DNA of 64,000 nt, from contig NZ_VWWV01000004.1 in assembly GCF_011752815.1 (NCBI RefSeq), positions 186,001 through 250,000 of the forward strand, given 5' to 3'. Each line of letters begins with the position of its first letter. Positions within the stretch are counted from its first letter, which is position 1. Both the position numbers and the translations under genes were made by a program. Shown piece after piece: positions 9,210 through 18,475 of this stretch. The notes beneath the pieces are model-generated. The model saw only the letters and a list, made by a program, of their open reading frames with translations. It was not told where the DNA came from and did not search any database. This DNA comes from Enterobacter sp. Cy-643. Its GTDB lineage: Bacteria > Pseudomonadota > Gammaproteobacteria > Enterobacterales > Enterobacteriaceae.

Positions 9210-10145
9210 ATGGAAACGTCACGCGAAGGGCGCAATCGGTTATTAAACGGCTGGCAGCTGTCGAAGCTGTACACCTTTGAGGTGGCGGCGCGCCATCAAT
9301 CTTTTGCGCTAGCGGCGGATGAACTGTCGCTGAGCCCCAGCGCGGTTAGCCACCGGATAAACCAGCTGGAAGACGAGCTGGGGATCCAGCTTTTTGTTCG
9401 CTCGCACCGTAAAGTGGAACTGACGCACGAAGGCAAGCGGGTGTTCTGGGCGCTGAAATCTTCTCTGGATACGCTGAATCAGGAGATTTTGGATATCAAA
9501 AACCAGGAACTCTCCGGCACGCTGACCGTGTACTCAAGGCCGTCGATTGCCCAGTGCTGGCTGGTGCCCGCGCTGGAGGATTTTACCCAGCGCTACCCCT
9601 CTATCTCGCTAACCATTCTGACCGGGAACGACAACCTGAATTTACAGCGCGCAGGTATCGATCTGGCACTCTATTTTGACGATGCGCCTTCCTCGCAGCT
9701 GAGCCACCATTTTCTGATGGACGAGGCGATTCTGCCGGTTTGCAGCCCGGAATATGCCCGCCGTTTTGAACTTCATTCCCGGCCTTCTCAACTGCGCCAC
9801 TGCACTTTGCTGCATGACCGGCAGGCATGGAGCAACGATTCCGGCACCGACGAGTGGTACAGCTGGGCGCAGCAGTTTGGCGTTGAGCTGCCTGCCTCAA
9901 CGGGCATAGGCTTCGATCGCTCTGACCTGGCGGTGATTGCCGCGATGAACCACGTTGGCGTGGCGATGGGGCGAAAAAGGCTGGTGCAGAAGCGGCTGGC
10001 GCGGGGCGAGCTTATCGCCCCCTTTGGGGATAAAGCGTTAAAATGCCATCAGCATTACTACATTTCGACCCTTGCTGGCCGACAATGGCCGAAGATTGAT
10101 GCTTTTATCAGCTGGCTTAAGGCCCTGGCCGAAGAGGCGAAATAA
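9210..10145 (+). CDS. dsdC: LysR-type activator of the D-serine operon
   Basis: Transcriptional activator that responds to D-serine. The protein from METSREGRNRLLNGWQLSKL onwards follows E. coli DsdC closely, with the HTH SFALAADELSLSPSAVSHRI and the conserved NDSGTDEWYSWAQ segment. The ATG at 9210 is chosen because it matches the known N-terminus and has GAGAAAGAGG upstream; the reading frame is open to 9120 but those extra residues are not family-like. Divergent from dsdX, so the 224-bp intergenic region should hold its binding site and the dsdX promoter. Confidence 0.95.
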   Translation: METSREGRNRLLNGWQLSKLYTFEVAARHQSFALAADELSLSPSAVSHRINQLEDELGIQLFVRSHRKVELTHEGKRVFWALKSSLDTLNQEILDIKNQELSGTLTVYSRPSIAQCWLVPALEDFTQRYPSISLTILTGNDNLNLQRAGIDLALYFDDAPSSQLSHHFLMDEAILPVCSPEYARRFELHSRPSQLRHCTLLHDRQAWSNDSGTDEWYSWAQQFGVELPASTGIGFDRSDLAVIAAMNHVGVAMGRKRLVQKRLARGELIAPFGDKALKCHQHYYISTLAGRQWPKIDAFISWLKALAEEAK

Positions 10146-10146
10146 T

Positions 10147-11331
10147 TTACACCGCCTCGCCATGATGCTGGAAACGCTGCGCCAGCGGCAGCCAGCAGCA
10201 CAGGATCAGCACGCCCATTGCGGTCATCAGCATGCCGATGCTGTATTGCCCGGTTTGCGGCATCAGCGCGGAGAACCAGGCCATCACGCCGGAGCCGATG
10301 TTTTGCAGGCCGCCAACCAGCGCCCCTGCGGTACCGGCGAGGAACGGGAACGGCTCCATCGCGCCGCTGGTCGCCAGCGGGAACAGCATGCCCGCGCCGA
10401 AGAAGAACAGCGCCGCAGGCACCAGCAGCGTCCAGATATTCATGATGCCGAACCAGCCGGGGATCCACATCAAAATCCCGGCGAACAGGCAGCTTAATAC
10501 CGCCTGCCACATCAGGCTGGAAAAACGTACATTCTGGCGGCCCGCGTACCAGGAGCCAAAAAACGCCGCCGGAATGGGCAGAATAAACAGAATGCTGACC
10601 ACCACGCCATTCAGGCCGAGTACGCCGCCCATCAGTACGCCGGAGCAGGCTTCAAACACCGCCACGCCCGCCAGCCCGCCGACCAGCATCAGCAGATAGC
10701 AGTTGAAGGAGATATTGCCGAGCAGCATTTTGTAGCTGCGCATCAGGCGAGGCGGCGCTGCGTTCGCCGGGCGGGTTTCGGGCAGCCAGCGCCACATCGA
10801 GAAGGCGACAATGGCACACAACAACAGCAGGAAACCGTAACAGGCCCGCCAGCCCCAGACGCTGTCCAGCATCCCACCAATAACCGGTGCCAGCAGCGGA
10901 CTTACCAGAATGCCCATGTTCAGCAGGCTGTTGGCCTGGCGTAAATCACCGCCTTCGTAGAGATCGCGCGGCATGGTTCTCGCCATCACGCCCGCGACCC
11001 CGGTGCCCATGCCCTGCAGGGCGCTTGCCAGCACCAGAATATGCAAATTCGTAGTAAACAGCGCGCCGAGCGTTGCCAGCATAAAAATCACCATGCCGGC
11101 GAGGATCACCGGGCGGCGGCCAATGCGATCGGAAAGCGGGCCATAAAACAGCTGCGACACGCCGTAGGTAAACAAATAGGCCGCCATCACGCGCTGAATC
11201 GCGCCGCTGCGCACGCCCATTTCATGAGCCATATCGGGAATAGAAGGAATATAAATCGTCTGTGTCATCTGCCCGACAGCAACCAGCAGAATCAACATCA
11301 TCAGCAGGTGGATATTGGCTAACTTTCTCAT
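10147..11331 (-). CDS. emrD: Multidrug efflux MFS transporter EmrD
   Basis: Twelve-span proton antiporter of the DHA1 family that exports amphipathic and uncoupler-type drugs. The sequence follows E. coli EmrD throughout: LLVAVGQMTQTIYIPSIPDM, the loop GPLSDRIGRRPV, MARTMPRDLYEGG and the late stretch PAALFFFGAGMLFPLATSG. The ATG at 11331 (MRKLANIHLL) is chosen to match the family N-terminus. Its stop codon is one base from the dsdC stop on the opposite strand, so the two transcripts converge with no room for a separate terminator. Confidence 0.94.
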   Translation of the reverse strand: MRKLANIHLLMMLILLVAVGQMTQTIYIPSIPDMAHEMGVRSGAIQRVMAAYLFTYGVSQLFYGPLSDRIGRRPVILAGMVIFMLATLGALFTTNLHILVLASALQGMGTGVAGVMARTMPRDLYEGGDLRQANSLLNMGILVSPLLAPVIGGMLDSVWGWRACYGFLLLLCAIVAFSMWRWLPETRPANAAPPRLMRSYKMLLGNISFNCYLLMLVGGLAGVAVFEACSGVLMGGVLGLNGVVVSILFILPIPAAFFGSWYAGRQNVRFSSLMWQAVLSCLFAGILMWIPGWFGIMNIWTLLVPAALFFFGAGMLFPLATSGAMEPFPFLAGTAGALVGGLQNIGSGVMAWFSALMPQTGQYSIGMLMTAMGVLILCCWLPLAQRFQHHGEAV

Positions 11332-11691
11332 GGCGTCCGATCGTTTACCTGAAAAAAGAGAGAGGCTTCGCAGCGTATTTTGCTGTGTATGTTTTGAAAG
11401 CGAGAGGAATCTATCACAACCTATGCAATAAGCCAGATGATGAGGCTGTTTTAACAACAAATTTACGTGTTGGTTTGTAAAGCGAAAGCGGCAATTTTTA
11501 TTGCCACCAAACGCCCTTTTTTGCCCCGTAACGGTGCAATCTTCGTTAACCCTCAGAGAATTACATTTGTTTACAGGTTAAATACAAATGCGTATATTTC
11601 TCATCCGCATTTAATGATGCGCGTCTTTATAAAAATCAAAAAAGTGCCGGCCAGGGAAACCGCCGCAGCACTGCAAAAATGAGGGTTTAAC
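11332..11691. other. Divergent intergenic region emrD / siderophore receptor
   Basis: 360 bp without a convincing gene. It must hold the promoters of both divergent genes. One interrupted dyad, AAATGCG (11586-11592) and CGCATTT (11606-11612), lies about 80 bp before the receptor start. A Fur box was looked for, but the best alignment was poor. Confidence 0.5.
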
Positions 11692-13857
11692 ATGGCATTT
11701 GTTAACTTCTCCAGGGATCGGTTCACGTTACGGGCAGGCGGCCCATCACTCCTGGCGGCGGCCATTGCGCTGGCGCTGCTGCCTTCTGCGCAGGCAGAAG
11801 ATACCATCACGGTGAATACTCAGGCGGATAACCCGCTGGCGGGACAGGAACAGGATTACAGCGTCAAAACCACCACCACCGGCACGAAGCTGCTGCTGGT
11901 TCCGCGCGATATCCCGCAATCCGTCAGCGTCATCAGCCAGCAGCGTATTCAGGATCAGGATCTGCAAACCATCGGCGAGGTGCTGGATAACACCACCGGC
12001 ATCAGCACCAGGCTGGTGGACAGCAGCCGGGCGACCTACTTTGCGCGCGGTTTCTTCATCAGCAACTATGCCTATGACGACATGCCCACGCAGGTTAGCG
12101 ACGTCTGGGACTTCGGCGACACCGGCTCGGATACCGCCGTGTTTGAAAATATTGAAGTGGTGCGCGGCGCGGCGGGGCTGATGAGCGGCAGCGGCAACCC
12201 TTCGGCGTACATCAATATGGTGCGCAAGCACGCCGACAGCCGCGAGTTTAAAGGCAACGTGTCCGCCAGCTACGGCAGCTGGGACAAGCAGCGCTATGTG
12301 GCCGATCTCTCCGCGCCGCTGAGCGAGTCCGGCAACGTGCGGGGCCGCGTGGTCACCGGCTACCAGGACAACGATACCTGGCTGGATAAAAGCCATTACC
12401 GCAAGAAATTTATCTACGGCGTAGTGGATGCCGATTTGACCGATTCCACCACGCTTTCCGTTGGCTACGACTACCAGGAAAGCAATGACGACAGCCCGAC
12501 CTGGGGCGGCCTGCCCACCTGGTATGCCGACGGCAGCCGGACGCACTTTAGCCGCAGCGCCACCACCGCGCCGGACTGGGCTTACTCCAACAAAGACGCC
12601 ACCAAAGTGTTCGCCAACCTGGTCCAGCGCTTTGATAACGGCTGGGAAGCGCGTATCAACACGCTGCACGCCGAAACCAACTTCGACTCCAAGCTGATGT
12701 ACGTCACCGGTTTCCCGGATAAAGTGACCGGCGCGGGCACCAGCGCCTACGGCGGCTGGAACCGGGGCGAGCGTAAACAGGATTCGGTGGATGCGTTTGT
12801 GCGCGGCGGCTTTGACCTGTTTGGCCGCCAGCACGAGCTGATGTTCGGCGGCAGCTACAGCCGCCAGCGTAACCACTACGACAACGCCATGCCGAACACC
12901 GGCTTGCCTTACGGCGGCATCGCGATGGACAGCTTCTACAGCAGCGTCGCAGACCCGAGCTGGTCAGCCTTCTCGCTGTACAGCAAAGATGTGGTGCGCC
13001 AGCAGGCCGCTTACACCGCAGCGCGTTTCTCACTGGCTGACCCGCTGCACCTGATTGTGGGCGCCCGCTATAGCGAATGGGATGCGGACTACAATCCGTC
13101 CACCGCGCCGCAAACCAGCCTGAGCAGCAAAAAACACGACGTCACGCCCTATGCGGGGCTGGTTTACGACATCAACGACACCTGGTCGGCCTACACCAGC
13201 TACACCTCCATCTTCCAGCCAACCGACAAGCGCGACGTCAACGGTAATTACCTCGACCCAACCACCGGGAAGAGCTACGAAGCGGGCGTGAAAGCGGACT
13301 GGTTTAACACGCGCCTGACGACCTCGCTGGCGGTGTTCCGCATCGAACAGGACAACGTTGCCCAGTCGCTCGGCACGCCGGTTAACGGCAACCCTGGTGA
13401 AACGGCGTATAAATCCGTGGACGGTACCGTGAGCCGCGGCGTGGAGTTTGAGCTGAACGGCGCGCTGACCGATAACTGGCAGCTGACCTTCGGGGCTTCC
13501 CGCTATGTGGCAGACGACAATAACGGCGACGCGGTAAACCCGGACCAGCCGCGCACCACGCTGAAGCTGTTTACCCGCTACCAGCTGCCGATGCTGCCGG
13601 AAGTGACCGTGGGCGGCGGTGTGAACTGGCAGAGTAAAACCTGGCAGGATGCCTACGGCCCGAACGGCAACACCCGCATCAAACAGGGCAGCTACGCGCT
13701 GGTGGATCTCTTCACCCGTTACCAGGTAACAAAAAACTTCGCCGTGCAGGGCAACATCAACAACCTGTTCGACAAAGAATATGAATCCTGGCTTTCCGAC
13801 TATGTGGTTTATGGCGCCCCGCGCAGCTTCTCGCTGACGGCAAACTACAGCTTCTAA
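11692..13857 (+). CDS. fhuE: TonB-dependent ferric siderophore receptor, FhuE-like
   Basis: Outer-membrane receptor that takes up ferric hydroxamate (coprogen-type) siderophores with TonB energy. Signal peptide ends near ALLPSAQA (residue 35). The plug domain holds RDIPQSVSVISQQRIQDQDL and the VVRGAAGLMSGSGNPSAYIN block, followed by a 22-strand barrel ending in the aromatic residue of LTANYSF. Long stretches match E. coli FhuE (NMVRKHA, SREFKG, SPTWGGLP, TAPDWAY, FRIEQDNVAQS, GSYALVDLFTRYQVTKNF), but several surface loops differ, so the ligand could differ too. Symbol given by similarity. Good ribosome binding site GAGG ahead of the ATG. Confidence 0.85.
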   Translation: MAFVNFSRDRFTLRAGGPSLLAAAIALALLPSAQAEDTITVNTQADNPLAGQEQDYSVKTTTTGTKLLLVPRDIPQSVSVISQQRIQDQDLQTIGEVLDNTTGISTRLVDSSRATYFARGFFISNYAYDDMPTQVSDVWDFGDTGSDTAVFENIEVVRGAAGLMSGSGNPSAYINMVRKHADSREFKGNVSASYGSWDKQRYVADLSAPLSESGNVRGRVVTGYQDNDTWLDKSHYRKKFIYGVVDADLTDSTTLSVGYDYQESNDDSPTWGGLPTWYADGSRTHFSRSATTAPDWAYSNKDATKVFANLVQRFDNGWEARINTLHAETNFDSKLMYVTGFPDKVTGAGTSAYGGWNRGERKQDSVDAFVRGGFDLFGRQHELMFGGSYSRQRNHYDNAMPNTGLPYGGIAMDSFYSSVADPSWSAFSLYSKDVVRQQAAYTAARFSLADPLHLIVGARYSEWDADYNPSTAPQTSLSSKKHDVTPYAGLVYDINDTWSAYTSYTSIFQPTDKRDVNGNYLDPTTGKSYEAGVKADWFNTRLTTSLAVFRIEQDNVAQSLGTPVNGNPGETAYKSVDGTVSRGVEFELNGALTDNWQLTFGASRYVADDNNGDAVNPDQPRTTLKLFTRYQLPMLPEVTVGGGVNWQSKTWQDAYGPNGNTRIKQGSYALVDLFTRYQVTKNFAVQGNINNLFDKEYESWLSDYVVYGAPRSFSLTANYSF

Positions 13858-13871
13858 GCGTTATGGGGAGG

Positions 13872-14774
13872 TCATTGGCCTCCCTGACTGCTTTCCCGCG
13901 CCAGCGCCAGGAAAGCGGCAAGCCCGGCAGAAGGATACCGCCTGCCGGAATAGTAAAGGCAAAGCCCCGGGAAGGGCGGGGTCCATGCTTCCAGCAGGCG
14001 CACCAGTTTGCCGGCGCGAATATCATCGGCGACGTTTTGCTCCATGAAAAAGCCCAGTCCGATACCTTCCAGAACCGCCTCCCGCGCCAGCGAGGCTTCG
14101 TCCAGCGTCAGCGGTCCCTGCACATCGATTTGCGCGATTTCGCCCTGCTTTTCCAGATGCCAGCGGTAGAGCGAGCCATCCGGCAACCGGACGCGAATAC
14201 AGGCGTGATTCAGCAAGTCGCCCGGCGTTAACGGCGCGCCGTGCGCCGCCAGATAAACCGGAGACGCGACAACGGCGAAGCGCTGCGGCTGGCCGAGAGA
14301 AAGCGCAATCATATCGGCAGGTACCAGCCCGGCTACGCGCACGCCAAGATCGAACCCTTCCGCAACGATATCGACCAGCTTTCCTTCGGTCACCATATCG
14401 ACCTGCATCTCCGGATAGCGGCGTAAAAACTCAAACACCAGCGACGAAAGTACCTGGCGAGCGGCAAAAGGCGGCGCGTTGATGCGCAGCAGGCCGGACG
14501 GCGTATCGCGGTGCGCCCGCACGCTTTCAAGAGCGTCGTTCAGCCCCTGAAGAGACGGGCTAACTCTCTCAATAAACAGCCTCCCGGCCTCCGTCAGCGA
14601 CACGCTACGGGTGGTGCGGTTAAACAGGCGCACGCCAAGTTCGGCCTCAAACTTTGCCAGCGTATGGCTGAGCGCCGTAGTTGAAACGCCCAGGTCGATA
14701 GCCGCCGCGCGGAAAGATCCCCGGCGGGCGATGGCCTGTACGGCTTCGATATCGCCGAGGGCTATGCGCGACAT
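13872..14774 (-). CDS. LysR-family regulator divergent from an SDR gene
   Basis: LysR-type regulator, 300 aa. N-terminal winged [49 protein letters not shown] is intact, and an effector-binding domain follows ([16 protein letters not shown] onwards). It is divergently transcribed from the SDR oxidoreductase gene with 109 bp between the starts, the usual arrangement for a LysR controlling its neighbour (inference). Its stop lies 15 bp past the receptor stop, within a GGGAGG/CCTCCC inverted repeat (13866-13884) that may end both transcripts. Confidence 0.9.
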   Translation of the reverse strand: MSRIALGDIEAVQAIARRGSFRAAAIDLGVSTTALSHTLAKFEAELGVRLFNRTTRSVSLTEAGRLFIERVSPSLQGLNDALESVRAHRDTPSGLLRINAPPFAARQVLSSLVFEFLRRYPEMQVDMVTEGKLVDIVAEGFDLGVRVAGLVPADMIALSLGQPQRFAVVASPVYLAAHGAPLTPGDLLNHACIRVRLPDGSLYRWHLEKQGEIAQIDVQGPLTLDEASLAREAVLEGIGLGFFMEQNVADDIRAGKLVRLLEAWTPPFPGLCLYYSGRRYPSAGLAAFLALARESSQGGQ

Positions 14775-14883
14775 TGTCCCGATTCCTTCATCATTTCATC
14801 CCGGTTTGTCCCAATTGTTTAAATTATACCGCGTTCTTAGAGTAGTGATCCGACAGGTAAATCGACTTTCTGGAGAACGTAAA

Positions 14884-15663
14884 ATGACTGACTTTTTGAC
14901 GCTGAAGGGCAAGAGAGCGCTGGTGACGTCCGGCACGAAGGGCGCAGGCGCGGCGACCGTAGCGCTGTTCCGCGAGCTGGGCGCGCGGGTGATGACCGTG
15001 GCTCGGCATGCGGCTGATAATATTCACAACGATGAGTTTGTCGCGGCGGATCTCGCCACGCGTGAGGGCTGCGAGGAGCTGGTAAACGCCGTGCAGGCGC
15101 GACTCGGTGGCGTGGATATCATTGTGCATATGCTCGGCGGCTCATCGTCCCCCGCCGGCGGCTACGCGGTGCTGGACGATGAACAGTGGCAGCGCGAGCT
15201 GGCGCTTAACCTCTTCCCGGCGGTGCGGCTGGACAGGGCGCTGCTGCCTGGCATGACGGCGCAGGGCTCAGGTGTGATTATCCATGTTTCATCCATTCAG
15301 CGGATTTTACCGCTGCCGGAGGCTACGACGGCCTACGCGGCGGCCAAAGCGGCGCTTTCCGCCTACAGCAAAAGCCTGTCGAAAGAGGTTTCTCCGCAGG
15401 GCGTGCGAGTGCTGCGCGTGGCGCCGGGCTGGATTGAAACTGAGGCGTCTGTTCGCCTGGCGGAGCGGCTGGCGCTGCAGGCTGGCACGGATTACGAGGG
15501 TGGGAAGCAAATCATTATGGATTCGCTGGGCGGGATCCCGCTGGGTCGCCCGGCAAAACCAGAAGAAGTGGCTAATCTGATAGCCTTCCTGGCCTCAGAC
15601 CGTGCCGCCGCGATCACCGGCACGGAGTACATCATTGACGGCGGAACGGTGCCGACCGTTTAG
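14884..15663 (+). CDS. Short-chain dehydrogenase/reductase
   Basis: NAD(P)-dependent SDR oxidoreductase of 259 aa. The cofactor-binding loop is TSGTKGAG (about residues 15-22), the catalytic Ser lies in HVSSIQR, and the Tyr-Lys pair is YAAAK. The C-terminal [11 protein letters not shown] is typical of classical SDRs. The ATG at 14884 is chosen because it gives the standard N-terminus and follows CTGGAGAACGT. Substrate unknown. It is probably regulated by the divergent LysR. Its TAG stop overlaps the stop codon of the convergent lipoprotein gene. Confidence 0.9.
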   Translation: MTDFLTLKGKRALVTSGTKGAGAATVALFRELGARVMTVARHAADNIHNDEFVAADLATREGCEELVNAVQARLGGVDIIVHMLGGSSSPAGGYAVLDDEQWQRELALNLFPAVRLDRALLPGMTAQGSGVIIHVSSIQRILPLPEATTAYAAAKAALSAYSKSLSKEVSPQGVRVLRVAPGWIETEASVRLAERLALQAGTDYEGGKQIIMDSLGGIPLGRPAKPEEVANLIAFLASDRAAAITGTEYIIDGGTVPTV

Positions 15664-15938
15664 AAATGCACCGGCTGGCCAAAGCCGTCGCCGCTGTCGG
15701 TACTGTTATCCCTGCGCCCTCTGGCTTCGAGCTGGTCGGCGCGGATGCGGTCGCGAATGTCCTGGCGCTGTTCCGGCGTCAGATAGCGGCTGTTGTAGTA
15801 GGGATCGGGCCACGGCGAGCGCATAAAGCTGTCGTCCAGCCGCTGCCTGTCCTGGCGATCCATCCCTGAATTGTCCGATGACGAACAGGCGGCCAGCAGC
15901 AGCGGAGCCAGCAGAACGAGTGCATATTTAGAGGCCAT
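15660..15938 (-). CDS. Small lipoprotein of unknown function
   Basis: 92-residue protein. The N-terminus is a lipoprotein signal, [21 protein letters not shown], with lipobox LAAC at about residues 15-18. The rest is polar and rich in Arg, Asp and Gln, with [20 protein letters not shown] likely helical. Residues after the lipidated Cys are Ser-Ser-Ser, which fits outer-membrane sorting in enterobacteria (established rule, inferred here). The ATG at 15938 is chosen over an upstream in-frame ATG because it starts the signal sequence. Not recognised as a named gene. Confidence 0.75.
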   Translation of the reverse strand: MASKYALVLLAPLLLAACSSSDNSGMDRQDRQRLDDSFMRSPWPDPYYNSRYLTPEQRQDIRDRIRADQLEARGRRDNSTDSGDGFGQPVHF

Positions 15939-16050
15939 TTTTCTTCCTGAAGCGGCAAGCAATGAAAGTGAGGCAGTATCGCGCATCCATCTGGTGATGT
16001 GCGTTATCTGTCGCCAATATTGCACAGCTTATCACGAAATAGTGAACCGC

Positions 16051-16833
16051 TCAGAATGCCGACAGCGCCCGCGAACAGGCCATGCCGTGCTGATAAAGCT
16101 CGTCTGCGTAAAAGTCAGGTACCTGGCTCTCTTTAATCGCCTGGGCCACGGCGGCGACGTCATAATTTACCGTTTGGATAGCCAGTTTTAACTTCCCGTG
16201 ATGGTAATGTCCCATCAGCCAGGTGGCCTGCGGTTCGCCGGGTTTTATTCGCCCGACTGCGCCGGTGTTGGCGACGGTAAACCTGCGGCCATCGCTGCGG
16301 ACCAGCTCGCGAACATCCGCGTAGTGCGTATGCCCGGAAACCATCACGTCGAACTGATGTGCGGTTTGCCACTTCATTAGCTGGCTGCAGGAGAACTGGC
16401 GATGCACGTACTCGGACAGCGAATCCGGGCTGGCGTGAACCAGCAGAATTCTGAGCGGCCCGGCGTGAAACGCTCTCGACCGTGGCAGGGCACTGAGCCA
16501 GCGGCGATTCTCCTCCGTCAGCGTGCGTTTGCTCAAGGCAATGGCCTGTTCACGAGCCTGTTGCTCTGTCGTGGAGTGTTTGGCGAGCGGCGTGACCGGC
16601 TCGTCCATTGCCACGCGGCGGTCGTGGTTGCCCATGACTACCGGAATCGCGCGGTGGCGAAGCAGCGTTATCACTTCGTTGGGCCATGGCGCGAAATCAA
16701 CCAGATCGCCCAGGCACCAGATTTGCTTGATGTGGTGACGGTCAATGTCCTGCAAAACGGCCTCAAGTGCCGGTAAGTTGGCATGAACATCGCTGAAAAG
16801 TGCAAAACGGAAATCAATATCTTTAGCGTTCAT
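16051..16833 (-). CDS. Calcineurin-like metallophosphoesterase
   Basis: Cytoplasmic phosphoesterase of the YfcE/DNA repair exonuclease superfamily. The five metal-site blocks are visible in order: FSDVHANLPAL, CLGDLVDF, VMGNHDRR, VHASPDS and SGHTHYAD. The ATG at 16833 (MNAKDIDFRFALFSDVH) gives the normal spacing to the first block. It overlaps the end of the upstream MFS gene by 11 bp on the same strand, so the two are probably cotranscribed. Substrate is unknown. Confidence 0.88.
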   Translation of the reverse strand: MNAKDIDFRFALFSDVHANLPALEAVLQDIDRHHIKQIWCLGDLVDFAPWPNEVITLLRHRAIPVVMGNHDRRVAMDEPVTPLAKHSTTEQQAREQAIALSKRTLTEENRRWLSALPRSRAFHAGPLRILLVHASPDSLSEYVHRQFSCSQLMKWQTAHQFDVMVSGHTHYADVRELVRSDGRRFTVANTGAVGRIKPGEPQATWLMGHYHHGKLKLAIQTVNYDVAAVAQAIKESQVPDFYADELYQHGMACSRALSAF

Positions 16834-18361
16834 TGGGCTGACTCCCGGTGCGGTCCCGCACGGTGAGAACGACAATTAGCGCAACGAAGAAAGCGAACAG
16901 CGCGGCGCAAACCAGCATCAGCGAGAAGCCGCTGGCGTAGCTGTGGCGGATGAGCGTGCTTAGCGTCTGAGCCTGTTGCTCCGGCCATAGCGCCAGGGCG
17001 CGCTGCACATCTCCGGCCACGACCTGAGTCAAAAAATCGTCCCGTACCGGCAGGTTGTTAGCCTGCATTACGGAGGTCAGCGTATGGCGCGTATGCCCGG
17101 CCAGAATCGCCCCCAGCAGCGCAAAACCTTGCAAAATGCCGGAGAACCGCGCCGTGGTGCTGATCCCCGAAGCCATCCCCGCCCGTTCGTGAGGCACGGT
17201 GCCCATAATCGCCTTCTGCGTTTCGCCGTTGAGGATGCCGCCACCGCTGCCCAGCACGGCCATACCGGCGATAACCAGCCAGGGCCACTGCGCCAGCACG
17301 CCGCCGGCGATAATCAGGTTGCCGACGCCAACCAGCGCTAATCCAGCGGCTAAGATCCAGCGGGCAGCCATACGATGTGCCATCCAGCGAGCCACCATCG
17401 GGAAGAACAACATGGCGAGGGCGAACGGCAGCATGCCGACCCCGGACGCCAGCGCGGTTTTCCCCTCGACGTTTTGCAGCATCAGCGGCAGCAGGGAGGT
17501 CATCACCTGTGCCGTCGCCGCGTAGGTAAACATGGCCAGCACCGCACCAATAAACGGCAGTGAACGGAACAGGCGAAGATCGAGCATCGGCTGAGTTTTG
17601 TAACGTTCGACCAGCGCAAAGAACAGAAAGAACCAGGCTGAGGCGATAAAGCGCCCCATCACTTCGGGGCTTCCCCAGCCGTGCTCCGGGGCGAGGATCA
17701 GCGCCCAGGTGAGCGAAAACATGGCGGCGATAAACAGTGAAATACCGTGCACGTCCGGCTTACCGGCGGCTGGATTACGGGACTCTTCTATGGTGCGCAG
17801 CACCGCCATCGCCAGTAGCAGGCAAATGGGGATGTTGATGTAGAACGCCCAGCGCCAGCCAAAATAAGCGCTGATGATCCCGCCGGCCAAAGGCGCGAGC
17901 ACCATGGTGATGCCCATCATGCCGCCCCAGATGGCCCAGGCGCGACCTCTGGCCTGCGGCTCACGGAAAGTGTGGCCGATGATCGCCAGCGCCGGAGCCA
18001 GTAAAAAGGCCGAGCCTACGCCCTGCAGCGCGCGGGCAATGTTTAGCATCAGAATGGTGGTAGCCGCCCCGCAGGCGAGCGACGCCAGGGCAAACAAGGC
18101 GATGCCGAATAAAAAGATCCGCCGCCTGCCGAAGCGGTCCGCCAGCGAACCGGCGGGCAGCAACAGGGAAGAGAAGCACAGCACGTACGCGCCAATCACC
18201 CACTCCATATCGGCAAACGTGGCGTCCAGCCCGCGGGCGATGGTCGGCAGCACGACACCTACGATATTTGTGTCGATGACCGTCATCGCGCAGCCCATGG
18301 AGGCAACCAGCAGCACGGTGGTGTCGTTTTTGGCCACGGGCGCGGCCAGCACAGTAGACAT
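16823..18361 (-). CDS. MFS drug exporter, DHA2 (14-span) family
   Basis: Inner-membrane proton antiporter of the EmrB/QacA type, 512 aa, with about 14 hydrophobic spans. The DHA2 motifs VIDTNIVGVVLPTIARGLD (motif D1 region) and GSLADRFGRRRIFL (motif A) are intact, and motif C lies near LAPLAGGIISAYFGWRW. The ATG at 18361 is chosen since GGAGCTTTT precedes it directly. Divergent from a LysR gene whose dyad lies between them. Followed by, and overlapping, the metallophosphoesterase gene. Confidence 0.9.
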   Translation of the reverse strand: MSTVLAAPVAKNDTTVLLVASMGCAMTVIDTNIVGVVLPTIARGLDATFADMEWVIGAYVLCFSSLLLPAGSLADRFGRRRIFLFGIALFALASLACGAATTILMLNIARALQGVGSAFLLAPALAIIGHTFREPQARGRAWAIWGGMMGITMVLAPLAGGIISAYFGWRWAFYINIPICLLLAMAVLRTIEESRNPAAGKPDVHGISLFIAAMFSLTWALILAPEHGWGSPEVMGRFIASAWFFLFFALVERYKTQPMLDLRLFRSLPFIGAVLAMFTYAATAQVMTSLLPLMLQNVEGKTALASGVGMLPFALAMLFFPMVARWMAHRMAARWILAAGLALVGVGNLIIAGGVLAQWPWLVIAGMAVLGSGGGILNGETQKAIMGTVPHERAGMASGISTTARFSGILQGFALLGAILAGHTRHTLTSVMQANNLPVRDDFLTQVVAGDVQRALALWPEQQAQTLSTLIRHSYASGFSLMLVCAALFAFFVALIVVLTVRDRTGSQPNER

Positions 18362-18441
18362 AAAAGCTCCGAAAACGCGGGAAAAACACGCTTTAAGCTT
18401 CGCGATCCGGGGCGCGGTATTCAATTTCTACGTTCGGCATT

Positions 18442-18464
18442 ATTATTAGTTAATACCTAATAAT
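18442..18464. promoter_or_regulatory. LysR-type binding dyad between divergent genes
   Basis: ATTATTAG (18442-18449) and CTAATAAT (18457-18464) form a perfect 8-bp inverted repeat around a 7-base centre. This is the T-N11-A style of LysR sites. It lies 12 bp before the LysR start and 80 bp from the MFS start, so it could serve autoregulation and control of the exporter. Confidence 0.6.
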
Positions 18465-18475
18465 CAGGAGTAAGC

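Noticed and set aside
11461-11691. Fur box ahead of the siderophore receptor
   Set aside because: The best hand alignment matched fewer than half of the 19 consensus positions.
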